From JBGTFE01 sp049799955 (GTDB lineage: Bacteria > Acidobacteriota > Blastocatellia > Pyrinomonadales > Pyrinomonadaceae), in contig JBARIW010000018.1 in assembly GCA_049799955.1 (NCBI GenBank), positions 62,001 through 126,000 of the forward strand: a stretch of DNA of 64,000 nucleotides, given 5' to 3'. The notes below the pieces were generated by a model that saw only the letters and a program-made list of their open reading frames with translations, did no database searches and was not told the DNA's origin. The position numbers and the translations under genes were made by a program. Within the stretch, counting starts at the first letter, position 1; each line of letters starts with the position of its first letter. Of the stretch, positions 25,445 to 34,326 are shown piece after piece.

Positions 25445-26508
25445 GCTTTCCCGAGCTTTTCCCGAATCAAAGCGGCAGTATTTTCGATTATTTCTTTAGC
25501 AAAATCCTGAGCAATATGAAGCGCGGCAAGATTGTGCGCGGCGGTCATTATGGTCAGCGCTTCGGAAATTTTTTCAAGCTCGATTAAAATCTTAACTTTG
25601 GTCAGGTAAGAATCGACCAGATTTCTGTAGCTTTCGCCTTTTTCGAGAAATTCAATCGCTTCGTTTATCGATTTCAAGGCTTTTTCGAATTTTCCTTCCG
25701 CGCAAAAAATCTGCGCGCGGGTTTCGAGCGAAAAGCCTTCGCGCGTTTTATCGCCGATTTGCTCGAAAATCTTCTTCGCGCTGTTGGCGGAATTATGCGC
25801 TTCTTCAAAATTTCCTTCGCTGTGAAAAAACTGCGCTAAATTGTTTTCCGTAACGCCGCAGTAAACTTTGTGTCCGACCGTCTGGAAATAGCCTCGCGCC
25901 AGCTTCAAATTTTTAAGCGCGGAATATTTCATTCCCAGATTTTTGGAGGCGATGCCGATTTGATTATAAAAACAGCCTTTTATCAAATCGTCGGCGTATT
26001 TTTCAAACGAGTTTTCCAGCTTCTGACTTTTAACGACGATTTCGTCGTATTTTCTTTTATCGAGATTCAGCAAACCGTCGATAATATATGAATAAAGCCG
26101 GACAAGATGCGTGTCGGGCAAATTTCTCGAATAAGATTCGCGAAGCCAGTCTTCGGCTTCGCCAAGCTCGCCCATGCGCCAGTAAGCCAGAGCCAGATAA
26201 TTTTCGCACTCGGCAACTTTTTCAAAATTATAAAACGATAAAAATCGGTGGCGCGCTTCGGTCAGTAAATCTTTGGAAATTTCCTGAGCGTTTGTAATCT
26301 GCTTCGAATTTCCCAAAAAACCGATGATGCCGCCGCATCTTAAAAAAAGCTCGGCGGATTCTTCATCCGTCAAGCCCGTCGTTATCGGGAATTGCGATGT
26401 TACATTCCAAAAAGGCGAAAGCGAAGAAAATGCCTTTTCGTATTGCCCTTTCTGCTCTAATTCGAGTATCTTATTCAAAATAGCAGTCAGGTTTTGGGAG
26501 TAATTCAT
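25441..26508 (-). CDS. TPR-repeat protein
   Basis: A 355-residue, all-helical cytoplasmic protein with at least six tetratricopeptide-like repeats (for example YLALAYWRMGELGEAEDWLR and NLAQFFHSEGNFEEAHNSAN). There is no signal peptide, membrane segment or visible DNA-binding domain. Length and repeat layout recall peptide-sensing TPR regulators of the Rap type. A divergent gene 79 bp away encodes a small secreted peptide, which makes a peptide-receptor role conceivable but unproven. It could equally be a generic scaffold. Its 3' end overlaps aroC by 4 bp. Confidence 0.75.
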   Translation of the reverse strand: MNYSQNLTAILNKILELEQKGQYEKAFSSLSPFWNVTSQFPITTGLTDEESAELFLRCGGIIGFLGNSKQITNAQEISKDLLTEARHRFLSFYNFEKVAECENYLALAYWRMGELGEAEDWLRESYSRNLPDTHLVRLYSYIIDGLLNLDKRKYDEIVVKSQKLENSFEKYADDLIKGCFYNQIGIASKNLGMKYSALKNLKLARGYFQTVGHKVYCGVTENNLAQFFHSEGNFEEAHNSANSAKKIFEQIGDKTREGFSLETRAQIFCAEGKFEKALKSINEAIEFLEKGESYRNLVDSYLTKVKILIELEKISEALTIMTAAHNLAALHIAQDFAKEIIENTAALIREKLGKA

Positions 26509-26587
26509 AATTATTTTGGAACCGTCCGTTTATTAATAATATTTACAAACTTCTTTCGAAAGAAAATCAAAAAAAACAGGAGACAAT

Positions 26588-26812
26588 ATGAAACAGCTAA
26601 TAAAAATCAGCTTTTTATTTATTATGTTATTTCTGGCAATTCCGGTCTTTGCCGACGGAGATATGGGTGCAGGCGGCAGAAGCTGCACAAATAACTGCGG
26701 CAAAGCGGAAACAGAAATTTCTACAAATACAAAGTCTGCAAACCAGGGACAAAATGATTCTGAAAACATTTTTACCTGGATTTATGAACAAATATTTGAA
26801 TTGATTGACTAA
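26588..26812 (+). CDS. small secreted peptide
   Basis: A 74-residue protein with a textbook signal peptide (MKQLIKISFLFIMLFLAIPV, cleavage after FA) leaving a mature peptide of about 51 residues. The mature part starts with a glycine-rich segment containing two cysteines (GGRSCTNNCGKAETE), continues with a polar Asn/Ser/Gln-rich linker, and ends in an aromatic acidic helix (FTWIYEQIFELID). AGGAG sits seven bases before the ATG, one of the better ribosome-binding sites in the window. I do not recognise the family. It is divergent from the TPR gene. Confidence 0.65.
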   Translation: MKQLIKISFLFIMLFLAIPVFADGDMGAGGRSCTNNCGKAETEISTNTKSANQGQNDSENIFTWIYEQIFELID

Positions 26813-26851
26813 AAGAACGTCATTTCAACTCAGGTATCTTGTACTACGTTA

Positions 26852-26880
26852 TCCGGCAAAGTTTGTTTAACTTTGCCGGA
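26852..26880. terminator. stem-loop after the secreted peptide gene
   Basis: A perfect 12-bp stem, TCCGGCAAAGTT with AACTTTGCCGGA, lies 40 bp after the stop codon. There is no T run, so termination is uncertain. Confidence 0.5.
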
Positions 26881-26995
26881 CTTAACCATAAATATCCGAA
26901 AAGATAGCACGAAAAGCAAGTTTTTAAAAACGTAAAGTGGTAGTTTTTTGAAAATTACGTAAAATTTTAGTTTATTTAACAATCTTTAAGAAAAT

Positions 26996-27961
26996 TCAGG
27001 GCAGAAGTTTATAAGTCAAAATTCCGAGACTTTCCTGCAAAAACACCGCAAAATCTCCGCGTGAGATGATTCGCTCGAAATTTTCCGTCTTTTTAAAGTT
27101 TACCGGAACGTCTTCAGCGCCAAAAATTTGCGTCCACAAATCAATAACTTCATTCTGCGTTAAAGATTCATTTCCCATAAATTCGGAGTTTTCATTAACC
27201 AGCGAAACGTCGTAATTCTGAAGAAGAAGCTTAACCGATTCGTAAAAAGGCTCTTTCGTTTTAAGCTCTTTTATTTTCACGACCGAAGCCGTTTTTTGCG
27301 GATTGAAGGCGGAAAAAATTCCGTTTTGGCGTAAATCCTTGTTGGCGAATTTGGCTCTGGTCGAGAGTAAATCGAGCGTCAGGCGCAGAAAATGGGCGAA
27401 ATCGCCGCGTGTCAGCGGCAGTTCCGCGTGAAAATTACCGTCGGCGTAACCGTATGCGAGATGATAATTTTCGGTCAAATCCAGAATCGCCTGATAAAAC
27501 TGCGAATCATTTTTTACGTCGGCTAAATCTTCGATTTTTGCGGCGAAAACGTATTTCCCGAGCAAATCGCCCGGCGTAAATGTATAAGTAATCACCGCCG
27601 AAATACGTGTTTTGACGCCGTCGCAAAGCGTCGGGACAAATTTTGCCTTCATCGCCGCCACAACCGCCGCGCCCTGCAAAACTTTGTTGCCTGAAATTTG
27701 TTCCACACGAAGCGCGTTTCCGTTCTCGTCAAGCTCGACCTCAACCTCGATTGTTCCGCCGGTTTTCGCCTGTTTTGCCTCGGAAGGATATTTCGGTTCG
27801 GGCAGAAGAAGCGCATTGCCAAGCCTCAAATCTTTACACACTTTGCCGACGCTTTTTGTATTCAGGCTTGAATTTATGCTGATTGTTTCCTTTTTTTGCG
27901 CGGAAATATATTGAGCCGAAAAAAGAAAAAATAATATGAGATAAAATAAATTTCTCGCCAT
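26996..27961 (-). CDS. TonB C-terminal domain protein with SLH-like region
   Basis: A 321-residue secreted protein (signal peptide MARNLFYLILFFLFSAQYIS). Residues about 45-130 form a TonB C-terminal domain (PEPKYPSEAKQAKTGGTIEV, later KFVPTLCDG). From about 150 there are segments resembling S-layer homology repeats, with LTRGDFAHFLRLTLDLL and IISRGDFAVFLQESLGIL. Unlike true TonB it lacks a membrane anchor with a proline-rich linker, so it is probably a periplasmic or surface protein that borrows the TonB fold. It is not next to exbB or exbD. Confidence 0.75.
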   Translation of the reverse strand: MARNLFYLILFFLFSAQYISAQKKETISINSSLNTKSVGKVCKDLRLGNALLLPEPKYPSEAKQAKTGGTIEVEVELDENGNALRVEQISGNKVLQGAAVVAAMKAKFVPTLCDGVKTRISAVITYTFTPGDLLGKYVFAAKIEDLADVKNDSQFYQAILDLTENYHLAYGYADGNFHAELPLTRGDFAHFLRLTLDLLSTRAKFANKDLRQNGIFSAFNPQKTASVVKIKELKTKEPFYESVKLLLQNYDVSLVNENSEFMGNESLTQNEVIDLWTQIFGAEDVPVNFKKTENFERIISRGDFAVFLQESLGILTYKLLP

Positions 27962-28028
27962 TTCAGCTAAATCTTACAACAAAACGGCAAATTGACAAGA
28001 AAAAATAAATCAAAGAAATTCGAGGCTT

Positions 28029-28448
28029 TCAATTACCGATTTGAAGCGCGTCGTTATGATTGATGACTGCGTCCGGATTTTTCTGCAAAGCCGCCTGAAA
28101 TTTATCGTTAAAAGCTTCATCCGCGTCTTCGAAATTGAGTAAAATTTGCGCTTCTTTGAGCAGCGCCTGCGCGTCCGGCTCGCTCGCCGCGCGTCTAATC
28201 GAAGCCGCTTCGTCAACCAGCGCAATCAGCGCGGAAATTTTCCGAAGCCACGCGAAATGCGGGTCGTCGATAACGAGCTGAAGATATTGATTTACGCTTG
28301 AAATCGCGCCGAATTTTGTTTCGTATTCGATTTTTGCCGCATCGAGCAGAGTTTTGTGCAGACGCAAAAGCGCTTTGCTCAAATCTTTTAATTTCCGGCG
28401 CGTCTCGTCGGTTAAGGTTTCGTGTCCGTTTTCAAATTCCGTGTTCAT
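28029..28448 (-). CDS. conserved hypothetical helical protein
   Basis: A 139-residue, almost entirely helical cytoplasmic protein. The pattern of a long N-terminal helix (KALLRLHKTLLDAAKIEYET), then YLQLVIDDPHFAWLRKISAL and IVALVDEA-like residues, is one I have seen in many unannotated bacterial proteins, but I know no function. It is the last gene of a minus-strand series with a VOC protein and argG. Confidence 0.65.
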   Translation of the reverse strand: MNTEFENGHETLTDETRRKLKDLSKALLRLHKTLLDAAKIEYETKFGAISSVNQYLQLVIDDPHFAWLRKISALIALVDEAASIRRAASEPDAQALLKEAQILLNFEDADEAFNDKFQAALQKNPDAVINHNDALQIGN

Positions 28449-28472
28449 ACATTTATTTTAACTTAAAAAAAA

Positions 28473-28865
28473 CTATTTTTTGAACTCGATTAAATCCCAC
28501 AGGTTGCCGTATAAATCTTCAAAAACGGCGACTGTTCCATAATCTTCCGTTTTCGGCTCGCGGACAAAATTTATATTTTTGAGTTGCATATTTTCATAAT
28601 CCCGCCAGAAATCTTCGGTTTTTAGAAACAGAAAAACGCGCCCGCCGGTTTGATTGCCGATTCGGCTTCTTTGCTCGTCGCCGACGCCTTTTGCCAGCAG
28701 CAGACAGCATTCTTCCGAGCCTTCGGGCGCGACCAGAACCCAGCGTTTCGTTTCGCTCTGCGGCGTGTCGTCGATAAGCCGGAAGTTTAATTTTTCGGTG
28801 TAAAACTTAATTGCTTCGTCATAATCGTCAACGACCAGAGCGATATGAGCGATACTTTGTTTCAT
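28473..28865 (-). CDS. VOC family protein
   Basis: A 130-residue glyoxalase/dioxygenase-fold protein (IAHIALVVDDYDEAIKFYTE, closing AVFEDLYGNLWDLIEF). The metal-site positions typical of the VOC fold (a His near the N-terminus and a C-terminal Glu or Asp) are plausibly present. It lies 9 bp downstream of argG on the same strand and is likely co-transcribed. Substrate unknown. Confidence 0.83.
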   Translation of the reverse strand: MKQSIAHIALVVDDYDEAIKFYTEKLNFRLIDDTPQSETKRWVLVAPEGSEECCLLLAKGVGDEQRSRIGNQTGGRVFLFLKTEDFWRDYENMQLKNINFVREPKTEDYGTVAVFEDLYGNLWDLIEFKK

Positions 28866-28874
28866 GGTTTTTTG

Positions 28875-30071
28875 TTAATCAAATTTTCGCAATCGCAAAC
28901 GCAATGCATTCAATTTGATAAAGCCTTCGGCGTCGTGCTGGTCATATGCGCCCGCGTCGTCTTCGAAAGTTACGATTCTTTCCTTATAAAGCGAATATTC
29001 CGAGCGGCGACCTGTAACAATTACGTTGCCCTTGTAAAGCTTCAGGCGCACATCGCCCGAAACGTTTTCCTGCGTTTCGTTGACGAGATTTTTCATCAAT
29101 TCGAATTCGGGCGAAAACCAGAAGCCGTAATAAATCGATTCGGCGATTTTTACGCCCAGAGAATCTCTCAGGCGAACGACTTCGCGGTCGAGCGTGATTG
29201 ATTCCAGAGCGCGATGCGCCGCGTGCAGAATCGTTACGCCCGGCGTTTCGTAAACTCCGCGAGATTTCATCCCGACAAATCGGTTTTCGACCAAATCGAC
29301 TCTGCCGATTCCGTGTTCTCCGCCGAGAAAATTTAATTTTTCAAGCAAATCGACCGCGCCGAATTTTTCTCCGTTTATCGCAACCGGCTCGCCTTTTTCG
29401 AATGTCAGAACGATTTCTTCCGCCGAATTTTTCGCATTTTCAGGCGATTTCGTCAACATAAAAATATCTTCGGGCGGCGCGCTCCAGGGGTTTTCCAGAA
29501 TTCCGCCTTCGTAGGAAATGTGCATCAGATTTCTGTCCATCGAATACGATTTTTCGGCAGTCGCTTTGATTTCGATGTCGCGCGCTGCGCAATACGCGAT
29601 TAAATCGGCGCGACCTTTGAAATCCCAGCTTCGCCACGGCGCGACGACTTTTATATCGGGCTGAAGCGCGTAATAAGTCAGCTCGAAACGAACCTGGTCG
29701 TTGCCTTTTCCGGTCGCGCCGTGCGCTACGGCGTCCGCGCCTTCTTTTTGGGCGATTTCGATTTGTTTTTTCGCAATTACCGGACGCGCAAGGGAAGTTC
29801 CGAGCAGGTAAACGCCTTCGTACAATGCGTTTGCCTTGACGGCGAGCCAAACATAATCTTTGACAAATTCCTCGCGCAAATCTTCGACATAAAGCTTCGA
29901 AGCGCCGGTTTTTAAGGCTTTTTCTTCTAAACCGTCGAGTTCTTCGCCCTGCCCGACATCAGCCGTGTAGCAAACGACTTCGCAATCGTAAGTTTCCTTG
30001 AGCCAGAGCAGCATCGCGGACGTGTCGAGACCGCCCGAATATGCCAGAACGATTTTGTTGATTTTCTGCAT
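28875..30071 (-). CDS. argG: argininosuccinate synthase
   Basis: ATP-dependent ligation of citrulline and aspartate in arginine synthesis (398 residues, normal length). The PP-loop is VLAYSGGLDTSAMLLWL at the N-terminus, and VAHGATGKGNDQVRFEL and YSMDRNLMHISYEGG are family signatures. It is divergent from corA-argH, so the two last steps of arginine synthesis flank a short shared intergenic region of about 90 bp. I see no ARG-box-like palindrome there. Confidence 0.97.
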   Translation of the reverse strand: MQKINKIVLAYSGGLDTSAMLLWLKETYDCEVVCYTADVGQGEELDGLEEKALKTGASKLYVEDLREEFVKDYVWLAVKANALYEGVYLLGTSLARPVIAKKQIEIAQKEGADAVAHGATGKGNDQVRFELTYYALQPDIKVVAPWRSWDFKGRADLIAYCAARDIEIKATAEKSYSMDRNLMHISYEGGILENPWSAPPEDIFMLTKSPENAKNSAEEIVLTFEKGEPVAINGEKFGAVDLLEKLNFLGGEHGIGRVDLVENRFVGMKSRGVYETPGVTILHAAHRALESITLDREVVRLRDSLGVKIAESIYYGFWFSPEFELMKNLVNETQENVSGDVRLKLYKGNVIVTGRRSEYSLYKERIVTFEDDAGAYDQHDAEGFIKLNALRLRLRKFD

Positions 30072-30163
30072 AAAATAATTTTATCACCCGCGAGGCGTAT
30101 TTTATCAAAATCAAAATCCAATAGTTCGGATTTTTCGGTTATAATTTGAAAAGGTTTTGAAAG

Positions 30164-31153
30164 ATGAAAAAGAACAAACCGGAAACCGCCGTTTATCTCT
30201 ACGACGCGAACGGCAGCGACGAAAAGCTCAAGCTCGAAGACATTAATCTGAAAAAGCTGAACGATAAACAGCTTCTATGGATTGACGTTCCGGCGAGAGA
30301 CAAAAAAACGATTGAAGGCGTAGTTTCCGCTTTGCAGATAAAAAACGCGCCGGTTAAAAGCATTTTGGACATATCTGAAAGACCGAAAATCGAAAAGTTT
30401 GAAGATTTTTTCAGATTTTTTATCATTTCCGTTAAAATCTGCGACGACTGCGACTTAAATCCTGTGCCGATAGATTTTCTGGTCGGGAAAAATTTCGTCG
30501 TTTCGATTCACGACGATGAAGTCGATTATTTTAACGAGTTCCGCGAGCGCGAACAGGGCGAAACGCAAATCGGCGAATTGGACGCCGAAAGCTTTGTCGC
30601 GACGCTTCTGGATTTGCATATCGTCTCGTATTTTCGGGCTTTGGAAGAAATCGAGCTGCGAGTCGATAAATTTGACGAGAAAGTTTTGAAAACGGATTTG
30701 GACACCGATAAATTTCTGTCGGAAATGGTCGGGCTTCGCAACGCGGTTTCAAAGCTCCGGCGCTGGTTTATGCCGCACCGCGACGTTTTCTATGCTTTTG
30801 CGCGTCCTGATTTTCAGCAGATTTCACAGTCGGATTCTTTTGAACAATTCAAAATGCTCAACCAGCATTTCGAATCGGCGGTTGACGCGATTGAAAGCTC
30901 GCGCGACACGGTTTTGAGCATTTTTGATTTATACGCGACAAAATCCGATCAGTTAATGAACGATTTAATTCGCAAGCTGACTTTTTTGACTTTGATAATC
31001 GGCGCTATGGGCGTTATCGCGGGAATTTTGGGGATGAATTACGAAGTCGATGTAATTTTCAAATCGAGTTACGGTTTTTGGCTGACTCTTGCCGGAATGG
31101 TTCTTCTGGCAATCGGCTTGTCGATTTTTGCCAAAGTTAAACGTTGGATATAA
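30164..31153 (+). CDS. corA: CorA-family magnesium/divalent cation transporter
   Basis: A 329-residue CorA-type channel. It has a long cytoplasmic N-terminal domain rich in charged helices, then two C-terminal membrane helices with the selectivity motif GMN at about residue 290 (IAGILGMNYEVD) and a short positively charged tail. It moves Mg2+, or possibly Co2+ or Ni2+, into the cell. It lies 7 bp upstream of argH, so both are probably on one transcript, an unusual partnership for arginine synthesis. Confidence 0.9.
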   Translation: MKKNKPETAVYLYDANGSDEKLKLEDINLKKLNDKQLLWIDVPARDKKTIEGVVSALQIKNAPVKSILDISERPKIEKFEDFFRFFIISVKICDDCDLNPVPIDFLVGKNFVVSIHDDEVDYFNEFREREQGETQIGELDAESFVATLLDLHIVSYFRALEEIELRVDKFDEKVLKTDLDTDKFLSEMVGLRNAVSKLRRWFMPHRDVFYAFARPDFQQISQSDSFEQFKMLNQHFESAVDAIESSRDTVLSIFDLYATKSDQLMNDLIRKLTFLTLIIGAMGVIAGILGMNYEVDVIFKSSYGFWLTLAGMVLLAIGLSIFAKVKRWI

Positions 31154-31160
31154 ACGAAAA

Positions 31161-32555
31161 ATGACGGAAACAAAAAATCTCTGGGGCGGACGTTTTGCCG
31201 CGAAAGCGGACGAAACTTTTGCCGAATTTAACCGCTCTTTCAATTTCGATAAACGTCTTTTCGAGGCTGACGTGCGCTGTTCAATCGCGCATTGCGACGG
31301 GCTTTTTCACGCCGGAGTTTTGACGCGTCTCGAATCCGAAAAAATAAAAAACAGTTTGCAGACGCTGCTCAAACGCGCCGATTACGACAAAGATTATTTT
31401 GACGATGCCGGAGCCGAAGATATTCATTCGTTTATCGAAACTCGCCTCGTTCAGCTAATCGGCGACACGGGCAAAAAGCTTCATACGGGCAGAAGCCGCA
31501 ACGACCAGGTTGCGACCGCGTTTCGGCTCTGGCTGCGCGAGGAAATCGAGGAAATTTCGCGCATTACGAGAGATTTGCAAAAAGCTCTGATTGATTCGGC
31601 GCAAATGCATAAAGATGCGGTTTTGCCCGGCTACACGCATCTTCAGCGCGCGCAGCCGATTCTGTGGGCGCACTGGTGTCTGGCGTATTTTGAGATGCTC
31701 TCGCGAGATAGAGAAAGATTGGACGAAGCCTGGCGGCGAACGAATGTTTTGCCGCTCGGCTCGGCGGCGCTTGCCGGGACGAGCTATGAAATCGACCGCG
31801 AAGCCGTTGCCGCCGATTTGGGTTTCGAAGGCGTTTCGGCAAACAGTCTCGACGCGGTTTCCGACCGCGATTTCGCCGTCGAATTTGTCGGCGCGTGTTC
31901 GCTCATTATGGTTCATCTTTCGCGTTTCTCGGAAGATTTGATTCTTTACGCCTCAAGCGAGTTTCAGTTTATCGAGCTGAGCGACGCGGTTTCGACAGGT
32001 TCGAGCCTTATGCCGCAAAAGAAAAACCCCGACGCGCTTGAGCTGATTCGCGGAAAAGCCGGGCGAATTTTCGGTCATCAAACAGCGCTTTTGACGACCC
32101 TGAAAGGCTTGCCGATGGCTTATAACAAGGATTTGCAGGAAGACAAGGAAGCGGTTTTCGACACGGTTGACACGATAAAAATGTGTCTGAAAGTTGCGGC
32201 GATTGTCTTGCAGAATCTGAGCATCAATAAAGAAAAAACATTTAAAGCCGCATCCGAAGGTTATTTAAATGCGACCGAGCTGGCAGATTATCTCGTTCAT
32301 AAAGGCATTTCATTTCGCACCGCGCACGACGCGACCGGAAAAATCGTGCTTTACGCAATTTCGAGAAAAAAAGAATTACACGAGCTGAATCTTGAAGATT
32401 TCCGGCAATTTTCCGGCGAGATTGAAGAGGATGTTTTTAAAGCTTTGAGCCTGGAGCAGACGCTTGCGAGCAAAAATCAAATCGGCGGAACTTCGTCGGA
32501 AAGAGTTTTTGAAGCAATCGACGCGGCAAAAAGAGATTTGGAAATTGAAGAATAA
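31161..32555 (+). CDS. argH: argininosuccinate lyase
   Basis: Cleaves argininosuccinate to arginine and fumarate (464 residues). Starts at ATG 31161 (MTETKNLWGGRFAAKADETF), matching the family N-terminus; the longer in-frame extension overlaps corA. Signature sequences are HTGRSRNDQVATAFRLW, YTHLQRAQPI and the catalytic loop GSSLMPQKKNPDA at about residue 281. It is the partner of the divergent argG. Confidence 0.97.
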   Translation: MTETKNLWGGRFAAKADETFAEFNRSFNFDKRLFEADVRCSIAHCDGLFHAGVLTRLESEKIKNSLQTLLKRADYDKDYFDDAGAEDIHSFIETRLVQLIGDTGKKLHTGRSRNDQVATAFRLWLREEIEEISRITRDLQKALIDSAQMHKDAVLPGYTHLQRAQPILWAHWCLAYFEMLSRDRERLDEAWRRTNVLPLGSAALAGTSYEIDREAVAADLGFEGVSANSLDAVSDRDFAVEFVGACSLIMVHLSRFSEDLILYASSEFQFIELSDAVSTGSSLMPQKKNPDALELIRGKAGRIFGHQTALLTTLKGLPMAYNKDLQEDKEAVFDTVDTIKMCLKVAAIVLQNLSINKEKTFKAASEGYLNATELADYLVHKGISFRTAHDATGKIVLYAISRKKELHELNLEDFRQFSGEIEEDVFKALSLEQTLASKNQIGGTSSERVFEAIDAAKRDLEIEE

Positions 32556-32556
32556 A

Positions 32557-32592
32557 GGGATTTGCGATTTTGGATTTGTGATTTGCGATTGC
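32557..32592. repeat. one-armed heptamer repeat, GATTTGC family
   Basis: Five GATTTGC-type units follow the argH stop codon and end 8 bp before the thioesterase start. No complementary arm. Confidence 0.8.
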
Positions 32593-32600
32593 AGGACGAA

Positions 32601-33014
32601 ATGGATAAAAAAGAACTTTTCAAACAAACTGCCGAAAACGAATTGATGCAGTTTCTCGGCGTTAAAATCGACGTTGTTGAAACGGACAGAGTCGTTTTGA
32701 AAATGGAAGTTACGCCGAAAATTCATCAATACATCGGCATAATGCACGGCGGCGTTTCGCTTTATCTATGCGAAACGGCGGCTTCAATCGGCGCGGTCGC
32801 CGGCGCTGATTTGACTAAGGCTGCGCCCGTCGGCGTCGAGATAAACGCCAATCATCTGCGCGCGGTGAGTCGCGGGATTCTTACAATCGAAGCCAAGCCG
32901 ATATACGGCGGACGCGCAATGAGCGTTTGGGGCATCGAGATTACAAACGATAAAGGCAAACTTATTTGCACTTCGCGCTGCACATTTATGCTGAAAAAAG
33001 GCGCGGCAATTTAA
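32601..33014 (+). CDS. PaaI-type hotdog-fold thioesterase
   Basis: A 137-residue hotdog-fold protein resembling PaaI/YdiI acyl-CoA thioesterases: IMHGGVSLYLCETAASIGA contains the central helix with the conserved His-Gly-Gly, and GVEINANHLRAV is the following strand. It probably hydrolyses an acyl- or aryl-CoA; the substrate is not evident. The ATG at 32601 is used because the upstream in-frame extension is encoded by the heptamer repeat. Confidence 0.83.
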   Translation: MDKKELFKQTAENELMQFLGVKIDVVETDRVVLKMEVTPKIHQYIGIMHGGVSLYLCETAASIGAVAGADLTKAAPVGVEINANHLRAVSRGILTIEAKPIYGGRAMSVWGIEITNDKGKLICTSRCTFMLKKGAAI

Positions 33015-33107
33015 TTTAAGATTCAATATTTAAGATTTAAGATTTAAGATTTAAGATTTAATATTTTGTCTTTCAATTTTGAATTTTGAATCTTAAATCT
33101 TAAATCT
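33015..33107. repeat. heptamer repeat hairpin, TTAAGAT family
   Basis: Left arm 33015-33063 has about six TTAAGAT-type units. Right arm 33071-33107 has TTTTGAA and ATCTTAA units. It begins at the thioesterase stop codon and ends 6 bp before tilS. Confidence 0.9.
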
Positions 33108-33113
33108 ACTTGT

Positions 33114-34211
33114 ATGGATAATTTTATCCGCAATTTTTTGACCGAATGGCGGCGACTCGATTTGCCGTTTGAAGATGCGACATTTGTTGCCGCAGTTTCG
33201 GGCGGCGCGGATTCGGTCAGCCTTTTGCTTGCGCTGTATGAACTGAAAAAACTGAAAAAACTCAATTTGCGTTTCGCCATCGCGCATTACAATCACGATT
33301 TGCGCGGAGAAGAAAGCGAAAAGGATGAGCAATTCGTTAAAAATCTGGCTTCGGAGTTCGGTTTTGAACTGGCGCTCGGCAGAGGGAAAATCTCGCAGGA
33401 AGGAAACCTGGAGCAGAATGCGCGCATCGCCCGTTATGCATTTCTCACTCAAACTGCCGAAAACCTTCACGCAAACGGCATTTTGACCGCGCATACGCTC
33501 AACGACAACGCGGAAACTTTTCTGATGAATCTCATCCGCGGAAGCGGAATCGAAGGTCTCGGCGGAATGAAAGTCATTCGGTTTTTAGAAGAGGAGAAAA
33601 GGAGAAAAGGAGAGAAGGAGAATGCATTAATCGCTTCGAGCATCTCCTCATCTCCTCATCTCCCTTTCTCCTCTTCTAAAATTTTACTTATCAGACCGCT
33701 GCTTACTTGGGCGAAGCGCGAAGACACGGAAAATTATTGTCATCTGAATAACGTTGAATATCGGTATGACTCGATGAACGAAAATTTAGCGTTCAAGCGC
33801 GTGCGAATCAGAAAAGTGCTGCTTCCTCTGCTTGAAGACTTTAACCCGAAAATTATCGAAACATTGGCGAAAACCGCATTTTTGCTACAGGAAGATTTTG
33901 CCGAGCTGCGCGAAATTGCCGAACGTCAATGCGCGTCAACCGGTAATGAATTGCTGCTAAAAGATATAAAAAATCTTTCGATTTCAACGCGCCAGAACAT
34001 TTTGCGCGAATGGCTGAAAAATAATCGAGGAAATTTGCGGAGTCTGGATACGAAACATTTCGAGGCGATTGAAAACCTGATTTTCAGTCAGAAAAGCGGC
34101 AAAACAATCGAATTGCCGAATAGAGAAACGGTTGTAAAAGAAGACGGAAGATTATTATTTAAGAAATTAAAGGTTGAAAAAAGCCCGTCCGAGAATTACA
34201 ATCAAGAATAG
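33114..34211 (+). CDS. tilS: tRNA(Ile)-lysidine synthase
   Basis: Adds lysine to C34 of the AUA-decoding tRNA-Ile (365 residues). The PP-loop VSGGADSVSLLLAL is at about residue 28, followed by AIAHYNHDLRGEESEKDE and GILTAHTLNDNAETFLMNLI. Residues about 158-188 are an in-frame insertion made by an 8-bp repeat hairpin (EEEKRRKGEKENA then SISSSPHLPFSSS). It falls just after GMKVIRF, where most homologues have a short loop. The core residues are intact, so it is probably functional. It heads the tilS-ftsH-folP-lptE-holA run. Confidence 0.95.
   Translation: MDNFIRNFLTEWRRLDLPFEDATFVAAVSGGADSVSLLLALYELKKLKKLNLRFAIAHYNHDLRGEESEKDEQFVKNLASEFGFELALGRGKISQEGNLEQNARIARYAFLTQTAENLHANGILTAHTLNDNAETFLMNLIRGSGIEGLGGMKVIRFLEEEKRRKGEKENALIASSISSSPHLPFSSSKILLIRPLLTWAKREDTENYCHLNNVEYRYDSMNENLAFKRVRIRKVLLPLLEDFNPKIIETLAKTAFLLQEDFAELREIAERQCASTGNELLLKDIKNLSISTRQNILREWLKNNRGNLRSLDTKHFEAIENLIFSQKSGKTIELPNRETVVKEDGRLLFKKLKVEKSPSENYNQE
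33587..33678. repeat. 8-bp repeat hairpin inside tilS
   Basis: Left arm GGAGAAAA-type units (33587-33624), spacer, right arm CATCTCCT-type units (33640-33678). The whole element keeps the tilS frame open. Confidence 0.9.
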
Positions 34212-34326
34212 TAGTTGAAAGCGGCAGACGTGCGCTTTCAGAACAACGAAACAAGGGGAACTTTCATCATAAGGGCGTATTAGTTATTTTCCGAATTGAT
34301 GGAAGTTATTTTTTGGAGGCTATAAA

